Assembly (NCBI RefSeq): GCF_035582795.1
Contig: NC_134369.1
Location: 54,064,001 to 54,128,000 of the forward strand
DNA from: Mycteria americana
Taxonomy: Eukaryota > Chordata > Aves > Ciconiiformes > Ciconiidae
DNA: 64,000 nt
Direction: 5' to 3'
Below the pieces are notes generated by a model. It was not told the origin of the DNA, did no database searches, and was given only the letters and a program-made list of their open reading frames with translations. Both the position numbers and the translations under genes were made by a program. This document shows, piece by piece, positions 37,601 to 46,600 of this stretch; within the stretch, counting starts at the first letter, position 1, and every line of letters begins with the position of its first letter.

Positions 37601-40600
37601 GAGTTAACTGACCATAATTTTACCTGAACCACACACTGTCTACATCTTACCTTAGCTATACCTCCATGTACTACTGATTTGTCTCTGTTTGTTATCTAAC
37701 TAGTAGCCTTTTGACTGTATCCTTTTAAAGTAACATTGAATATGAGTTTGCTTCTGAGAATTGAAGTACATTTTTGAACTCTAATATCTTGAACGGTTAA
37801 GAAGCAGGAGCAGTAATACCATTTCTCTACCAGATCTACCTGAAATTGAGTATATCTATTCATAAACTCAGCACATTGTTACCTGTCCTGTTTAACTGTA
37901 GTAAGCTAACTACTTGCACTGTTGGCTTTCTGTCGTGTTAGAGGGAAAGTTTCACAGCTGCATGTGTACCTGCTGGGTTGAGAAACCCAAAGGAGAACAA
38001 GATAGAAACTTGACTGTGTCTGCTGGAAGACATTACGATTGTTTGTATTATCATAGCAATTAGGACATTTCTCATGGAGCAGAATGCCATTACACAAGGT
38101 AATATCCTGTGTTTGTACAGCCCTACTAAAGATGTGCAGCTCCCACCTACAGGAAGAAAAGGCTCACACATGGAATAAACAGTTAGTTATAGTTTTCGTA
38201 TTGTGTGTCTTAAACCACATTACAGTATTTTCCATGTTGGTCTAAGTTGAATCAGTGAGTGGTGCCCCTTACAGAATATACCTCTTATAAAGATAGCCAG
38301 TGTATGATATGCTTTGAAGCTAATAGGATTTGGAGAGAGAGGCAACAACCCCACACTTGAAGAGAATATGTACTATGAACTAGTCAGTAGGCTAATTATG
38401 GATAATGTCTACCTTACCTTGCCCAGGTGGTATGAACAGAGCATACCCAGATAAAATAATTTGCCTCAATGCAGTGATTCCTTGACTTTTAAAAATGTCT
38501 TGAGCCTTTGGACTAAAACGATTAAAACTCTTTGTTTGATGTAGCCATCAGTATTCTGGAACAAAGCACCAATTTTTGCTAGTGAAGCAAACCATTTTCT
38601 TTTTACTTTCTTATTTCCAATGACTAGGTTTTAAAATCTCTTAGCACTGGGGTTGCTCTAAAACCAGTTTAATTTTACAAAAATGGAAAGTTTTTACATA
38701 GATAATACATCCAAGTTGGTAACAATAATAGCTGGGAGTACCAACTTGAGCAAAGCTGGTAACTTGCAAAGCAATCAAGTCTTGTTTAAATTTTTTCTAG
38801 AGTTTCTTGGAAGCAGAAGACAAGGACGGTTACTTCCCCTGTGCTCGGCAGGCACCATACCTATCAAGAGCGCTGTCTCCTTACGGAGAGCATGGCTTGG
38901 TTCACTCCAGTCCAGTAAAATATGCCAGAAAAGATTCTCGGAATACATCTAACGCATCTAACTCAAACTCAAGTGTCAGTACATCAAGTACACCAAGAAA
39001 ACACTCTGGACTTTCATGCATTTGCTCCACTGATAGTTTTGTGAGCATTAGTCGTTCCCAGAGGTGTCAAGGAAGCAACTCCAAAGTATGCACTGGGGAT
39101 CTTCTAGACAGGCACTCTGAATTCTTTACTGATAGCCGAAAACCTTTTACTCCACGCACCTTAATATCAGATGCTAAATCTTTCCTGTCAGAGTACAGGT
39201 ATTATACTCCTGCTCGAAGGCAAAGGAAAAATCACTGCAAGCAGCATGTGGAAGCTCAAACGCAGACTGATGTGATCAGGTACAGAGATTGAAACTTTAT
39301 TTTGAAACTGTGGAATTTAGATGTTATCATAATACTGTCTTCATAAAAGCAACGTGTTTTGCTCTCATTTACATTTGTATAAAACCAGAATAATTATTCT
39401 GAAATTATTCTAAATATGCCGTAGCAAAAGCTAGAACAGAATGCGATTTTCCTTTTTTCATTGGCGTATTTTGTTGCCTTCTCTCTGGAGCAATTGGTTT
39501 CATCTATACAAGTTGGATACAAAGTGCCACTAAATCCAAACTGTGGGATGTCACCTTTGCTGGGGATAGTCATTCCCTCTCTCTTTTCTTTGCTCTCTCT
39601 GGTGTATAGTTGTGCTTTCTGTCTTCTAAAGAATTAACCACTATAAGCACGCAAGTAGTTCCCCACTGTTGCCCCTGTAGTCTCATATTTTCGTTAATTA
39701 ATACATCATGCAAAGATCCTTTTTTTTTTTTTTAGCTCTTGAATGCAGCTCATCATTGTCTTTCTATCTTTCTATCATTTAATTTAAATGCCTTCAGATG
39801 TATCCTATATGAAATATTTTTAATAAAATTATGTCCTTCTCTTGCATTGAACTCCTTCTTAGCAAAATAAACCGTTCTGATTTAGTTTTGTTTTTACTGA
39901 TACTACCTCATAAAGAGAAATCTTTTCTCTTTTGTGTTCTGAGTGCCTGCATGTCTAAATCTGGTTTTGTCCTAGAACAAAGTAGGAATTTCATAAGACT
40001 GGAATTATGGTAGCCTCGGCTCCATATTGCAACTGTTGATTTTTCTGGCTGTAGGTCATGGTGCAGTTTTCCTGGTGCACTTTTAATGTATAGGATCATC
40101 TCCATTCTCAATTCTGAACAATTATTTTGGATAATTTAGCTATCCCCTGTAAATATGCAGCCAAATAATGGATTTGGATCACCTATGTATGACCATTGTC
40201 ATCCTTCAAAAGGAACTATAACTTAGTTTTATTATGTGGATGAAAGTCTGGCAGAAATTTTCTAAACCGTCCAAGACATTTTAGTACTAGGTCCCATTTA
40301 GATTGATGGGAAATTTCCACAGTGGCACTGCTATTCTCATCCTGCATATTTTGAAAGTAGCCTTCTTGGAAATCTAATACGTGTCTAAATTTTGTAGCTT
40401 TCCATCTGCAGACAAAGCCTCTGAGGGAAATGTTATGACTGAACAGCAGAAGATCACATTGAAGGTAATAACATCTATCAGTCATCTGGGTACTCTTACC
40501 ACCACACCCTTCACTGTCATTTTGGAGTATATACTTCATGTCTGCCACAGCAGTATACAACTGATTTAAGTTTCATTTTCATTATTGTCATGAGATGACT

Positions 40601-43600
40601 TAGTTCGGTAGAGGAGAGAGAGTTTCAGAAGAATGAGTGGAAACAATAAGAAAAAATATTGAGGCATGTGAAGAGATCTTAGGATATTACAAAATTTTAA
40701 TTTTTTTTTTTCAACAGTTTTTACCAGTGCACTATCACTTAAATATCTGTTAAGGACATACATAATTAGTACATTATTTTTCAGCAGAACAGGGTACCTC
40801 TTTTTCAAGGACTTTTTCGCTTCATTTTTACATTGGATAACATATTCCAAAAAGCTTTCAAAAGAAGAATTGGAACCAAGGAGTCCCTTCATCTGAGGAA
40901 GCACCCAAACCAGTGGGTGGTGAAGTTTTTTTTGATACTGTTTGCTTTCTGTCTTGCTGAATGTATCTGGAATGCTTTAATGAAAAATCACACCACTTAC
41001 TTCAAATTCTGCCAGCTTCTAGTATTTCCCTGTCGTAGTCACAGAAATGTTTGCATCCATCATTTTGATTTGAATTGCTAAGTGTTTGTGACAGTTGAAC
41101 TTAGTTTTTTGGTTATTTGGTCTTTCAGAAATTGCTTTAGTGTGTGGTGGTTTAAGAATATTAAATTTGAAAGATGAAATGGAGTACCAGCATCTTTGGG
41201 AGGCAGAGGGAAGCAGGCAAAAGACCTGAAATATTTCTTAAGACTTCAAATCTGAAGTTATTTTGTCTCAATTTGTACTACTATTTGGATGGAAGAATTT
41301 GATCAGAAGTTAGGTTCTTACTTTGTGCTTTATCTTGTAGCGTCTGTACAGACAAGTCCTTAAACAAACAGCCCTGTCAAATATAACAAGTACCTGAATA
41401 ACTGTGGACTTTCTTCCTGAAAAAAGGCTACAGGGTCAGATTCTTCATGTGTCTAGCTTAATAAGGCAAATAATTATGCTTTATTTATTGGAGAAGAGAG
41501 GTGAGAGAGAATATGGATTTATAGCTTTACTGAAAGTAGAGACACCACCTGAATTGATCTGCATCTGCAGCTGACCTCGTTAAGAAAATGTTAAATGATT
41601 ATTCAGAAGGCTTCGCTCCAGTTCCACAAAGAACTTCTGATTTCATTTCAAAACTGTCATATCTGACTTTTTCTTTGGCTATTGTAAAAGTGACAACAGT
41701 AAGTCATGTAGCTTTACAGTGGCCCTTTCAGAGTGTTATAATTTAAAACGCAGGCAGTCAGCAACTTTACTTTCCATCAGTTTTGTGCAAGCAGCTCAAG
41801 AGATGTGATTTAGAGTGCTGGTTCCTGGTTTTGCATGCCAGATTTTACTCCTGTTAGTGACATCGACCCCCTCTGGCTTTTAGAGAATTCATCTTTGACG
41901 TACTTGTCAGGGGAGAAATGTTCCACATGTCCTGTTGCCCCGGACTAAAATTTTGGATGTCAAAGCTGATGACCCTTTGCTGCCACATGTCTCAGTTTAC
42001 CAGAAAAGAAAGTTTCTCAGAAAAGAAAGATGTCAAATTTTTAGGGCTGCTTAATCACAGATAGTTATTAGGTTCATTTTAATGGTAAAATTTGCTGTGT
42101 ATTTACACTGATAATAAAGATTTTATTTCTGTGTTGTAGGCTGAAGACAGAAGATATACAGTGGATGAGCCTGAGAGAGGAATAGCTGCTTTTCCGTACT
42201 CCTTTCTAAGGTGCCTGATTTACAGCAGGAAGCAATATTTGAAGTATTCCTTCTTGCTTTCTATACACCTGCTTCTAAGCCTTCACTACCATTTCTAAGT
42301 TTCTTCTCACAGGACTTTTGTTTGGTTGGGTTTTTTAGATCAATGGCCTTTCCCAAATTCAAAATTCATTATTTTCTGATAAAGTGATTTATGATAAAGT
42401 TCCACTGGGAAGCCAATTAAGAAAGAGAGCTCTGAAATATATGAGTATTTTTGTCAGGAGTGAGAGTGATGACACGTTAATACAGCTGCTAGCTCTGTAC
42501 ATGGAAGCATACATCTGAGCTTACGGACTATATATTTCTTATACAGTACTACAACTAAATACTAGATTGGTATTCCAACTAGTATTTCCTTTCAGGAAAA
42601 AGGGTCTCTAGACATATAGCCTTTTGAATCTATGATCTGTGAGAACTGCAGACCAGAGGCATTTCCCACATTTTTTTCTGAAAATGTAACACTGAGATTT
42701 AGAATATTGTCTACAATACAAGAGCAGTGTTGGAAATCAGGCCAGAACCCAAGGGCTCCCAGCTGATTCTCCTCATTGCTGACCTAAGTATCATGCATCA
42801 CTCACTGATTTGCTCTCTGTCCTTTTCATACAAAGGCTTTTTTATCTGAGGAAAAAATTGTACTGTGAGTAAAAAAAACCACTTTCATGGGTAGTGGAGG
42901 TCTGTACAGCATCTGAAGTAACACTGAGGTCTTTTGAGGTGTTAGAGCACTGCACCTAGTGAGGTGTTATAATACTCTTGAACCATAGTCTTTCAGGCTT
43001 CAATGTAAGCAGTGGATTTTGCTACTGGAGCAGGGTTTGAGGGTGTTCTGGTGGGTTTTTTTCCAAGAGGAAGCGGGATAATGGCACAGCATGGCTCCAG
43101 AAGAAAGCGAGAGGCAAGGTAGTATAAAGGGTTTTTAGAATGTTGCTCTCCTCCTTACCTTCTGATTTTCTGATTAGAGAGACATCATTGTATTCTCAGC
43201 AGTCTTCAGCAAGGAGGACTATTGAGTCTGAGTAAGTATGCTTAAACTATTTTTCTCCTAGTTTGCAACATTAAACTAGAAACTCTTCTTCAAAACTGAT
43301 GAACTTGAAACAGTAAATGAGGACTCAGAATAAACTGTTGTTCACAATTTACAGTAGAAGTGACATGACTATGAATTGTTATATAGTACTTAAATTTCCA
43401 TGTGAATCTAAAAATGAAGAAAATTTATTATAACTTTGGAAGATAGACTTCTCTTCTTGTCCAGTGGCTATATTTTAAACATTTCCAGTTCTTTTATGGA
43501 CTGTAATCTCGGAAGCAAATGTTAGCAAAATAACATATCAAGTTGAAGGGCATTCTTACCACATTTCTGCTCTGACATTTGATGAGAATTAGAAGAGGTT

Positions 43601-46600
43601 TGAGTTATATTCAGAAACTGCCAATGGTTTGTTGTGTGACCTTGGGAAAGTCATTTAATTCTTTGTGCTTTAGAACAGGTTTGTTCTTGCCTAACTTTAA
43701 GGATGTAATATAGGTATCCAGGATCAGCTATAGATATCTTTCTTGACTATAGAAGGAACGAAAATTACATTCTTCAGGCTGGATGACGAATTTTACGTAA
43801 TGAAAGTCATGAAATATGTATCCCATTTTTTATTTTCTGTTTACTAAGACTGGAGGATGATTCGATAGAGCTTGATTGGATACTTTGGGATATTTAGAAA
43901 GATGCTATGAAAGAGAAACAGCACTGAAATCTTTTCTTTTGGGGTTTTCTTTTGTGCTGTTTTCCAAACAGAACTCTCAACTTTTGGAGTCTCCCATTTA
44001 CAGCAATTGGCATCAACAAGGCTTTAAGAGGTATTAAAATAGAGAGAAATTTGATCAAAGAGGTGAAAGCCACATCTCACACTAACAAGGATTTTGTACA
44101 TCAAAGAGTTGTTGTTTGAAAGGAATAGAGGCTGTCAAATAAGCACTTACATTTTTCTGAGCTTCCATTGAGGACTAGCAATTTTCAGCTGCAGTCAGAT
44201 TCTCTAGAAGCTCCTTTGGAAGCCTTTACTCAGAGCATCAAACTGCAATTTTACACTTTCTTCCCAGTTAGCACCCTTTTCTTCTTGAGTGCGAAGCAGG
44301 TTCTGAACACTTTCCAAGATTTGCTATTTTCCTCACTCAGGATCTCTGTGCTAATTTATACCACAACAGAAAGTTAGCATAAACACAAAGCACCATAGTT
44401 ACCTTTCTAACAGTCTGATATTTTACACAGGGTTTTTTTTATTATTATTCAAATTGAATGTAAGGCTTAGTTTGTCCTGTTAGAATTACCATTTTGAAAA
44501 ATAGCAGGTAGTGCCAAGAACTATACAATCTTCTTAATGGCATTTCCCAATAAAGGTGATTGGACCTACTACCCTGTGTAATATGTGTTTCTATTTTAAA
44601 ACATTTAACACGGGGTTTTCTATTCTCCCTGCAGAGAAGAAGAGCTTTTATATTTAGCTTTCATTGAAGATGTAACAAATGAAATTCTTAGCCTTGGGCT
44701 ATTTTCTAACAGGTAGGTTACAGTTGTTTTCAAATTTGTAATGCTGTGTCAGAAATACATGGACTCTGTAAGAAGGGGAGGTAGTGTTTAGTAATAATTT
44801 CTTTTCCTTTAAGACTATATAGATAACACAGTTACCCCTTACTTTTGTTTCCTTTTCTTTTTTTTGCTTTATGTAAGAAAGGGGAACTAGGAAAGACCTG
44901 TGGGTCATCTACTTCAATCTGCTGCTACGTACCATGAGATAAAGCCTCTGTTAGAAATTGACCTGGAACCCTAGGTAGAGTAATGCTAAGAAGAAATCAT
45001 TTTACTCTGCAACATCTGTTTTGCTAAATAAACCAAGTTACTAATGTTTCACATAACAGGTCCTCCATCCCCTTCTGTCCTTGTTCCTGTTCCAATATGA
45101 ATTCAATCTCCAACATGGGCTGTCTGGATTACATACTGTTTTAGATAAGGGTTCACCAGTTGCTAAATCAGATTTTTTTCAATAATTAAACAATAAGTTA
45201 TGATACAATTCATGTATTTGAGTAGTACTCCCAAATTCTTTTCCATACCAGTTCTTTCTGATCAAGAACTCTCAGTTTATAGCAAAAAACCCCTACAGTA
45301 TTTCTGATACAGAATTTTAACCCATTTTTGTAATTCCATTTTCAAGGCAGTCTAATTTCAGCATTATATTCTGTTCTTCCTCTGGGTTGATAATGTTCCC
45401 AGCTGTTTTTCTGTTCTGTGCACTCTTATTTTTTTCTCATGTCAAGGCTATCAATGAGAATGTTAAATACACTACATCAAAAAACTAATCTTTGAGCAGT
45501 CTCCCTCTGGTTCTTGTTTACAGTGATGTTGTCTTCCCTTAAAACCCTTCTTGCACTATTTTTTTTTTTTTTTAATAATTTCTCATGTAAGCTTAGATTA
45601 AATTCACTTGACCTTCTGGAAAATCTATTCCAGTGACTGTGTGCCGTAGTTGTCACAGAACACTTCCTCTGCGCTGAAATTTTTTCTCATCCTGCTTAAG
45701 CAATGGAAGAGAGCTCTCAGGGCTGAGGACTTTTCTCTGGGTTTTTTTTTTTCTGAAGCTGGATTTTATTCCTTCCCTTTATTTACACTTGTGTATATCA
45801 GCCGCTATGGTGCACCTAAGAGATTTTTTGATACTTCAGCATGCCACTAGAACCACCACTGGACTGGTGGTTTCCCCCACCACAAAGACCCAGAGTTGTG
45901 CTACAACTTGCCCCATGGTTACCATCCACTGCCCAAAGCTGGGTCTGCCTGCTGAGCACATGTCCAGTGGGATACCAGCTCCAGGTAGCCCTCTTTGTTT
46001 CAATTATGCTCTGGCACAATCTTAGTGGTCCCATTCAGCTAAGAAATGAAAATAAAAAACTACAGTCATTAATTTATGTAGACCTGTTAAAAGTTGGTTT
46101 TCTTCCTGTGAAATCATTTAATTGTTCATTTGTAGAGTGCTGGAACAACTATTTGAGTGTCATATACAAGAAAATAAGAACCGTTTGGATGAGGTAGGTG
46201 CTGCCCCTATAATATTCTCCCTCTCTTCATATGACCTCAGTAATGTTTCCAAAGTACAGTGGAAATGCACTGTTATATTTGCAGATAAGGGTAACCAGAA
46301 TGCTCAGTGGGGAGCATCTCTCTTCATAAATGAGATTTGCAGACTCATGGATCGTGGTAGATCAAGAGTCACAGGCACAGTCACAAAAAAGGGACAATAG
46401 TCAACCTAGTTTGGTGACACCTGCTGTATAATTTAGTCACTTGATTGCAAGCAGCCTCTCTTTCCTTACGTCAGAATTAAGCCCTGAGTTCTGGGAAGAT
46501 AGGTGCTGTTGGGCTGGAGAAGTGTCACTCCTTTCTTCCTTCTCCCCCTAGAGCAAAATGCGCCACTTCTTGGATGTACTGAAAGCAGACCTCGGCTGCA

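Larger units (their letters stand above)
27561..38800 (+). other. SPATA7 intron 5
   Basis: This 11.2-kb intron carries an antisense solo LTR (31222-31800), an AAAT microsatellite (about 28122-28145), an AC microsatellite (32570-32591), a three-unit minisatellite (33612-33676) and a TA-rich near-palindromic stretch (about 35224-35335). A 53-bp segment with good splice sites (35419-35471) is discussed separately. No other exon-like segment fits the phases. Confidence 0.8.

Noticed and set aside
38683-38952. 89-codon frame overlapping SPATA7 exon 6
   Set aside because: It is a different frame from the one matching human SPATA7 and runs through the intron-exon boundary.
40412-40464. Alternative exon 7 starting after CTGCAG
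   Set aside because: From phase 2 it gives a TGA within five codons; the upstream acceptor keeps the frame and matches the human residues SF.
42140-44712. Direct joining of exon 8 to exon 10
   Set aside because: The phases permit it, but exon 9 (43178-43231) has clear similarity to the human YSLKPPSTRKIYSD segment, so the full form includes it. Skipping remains possible as a variant.
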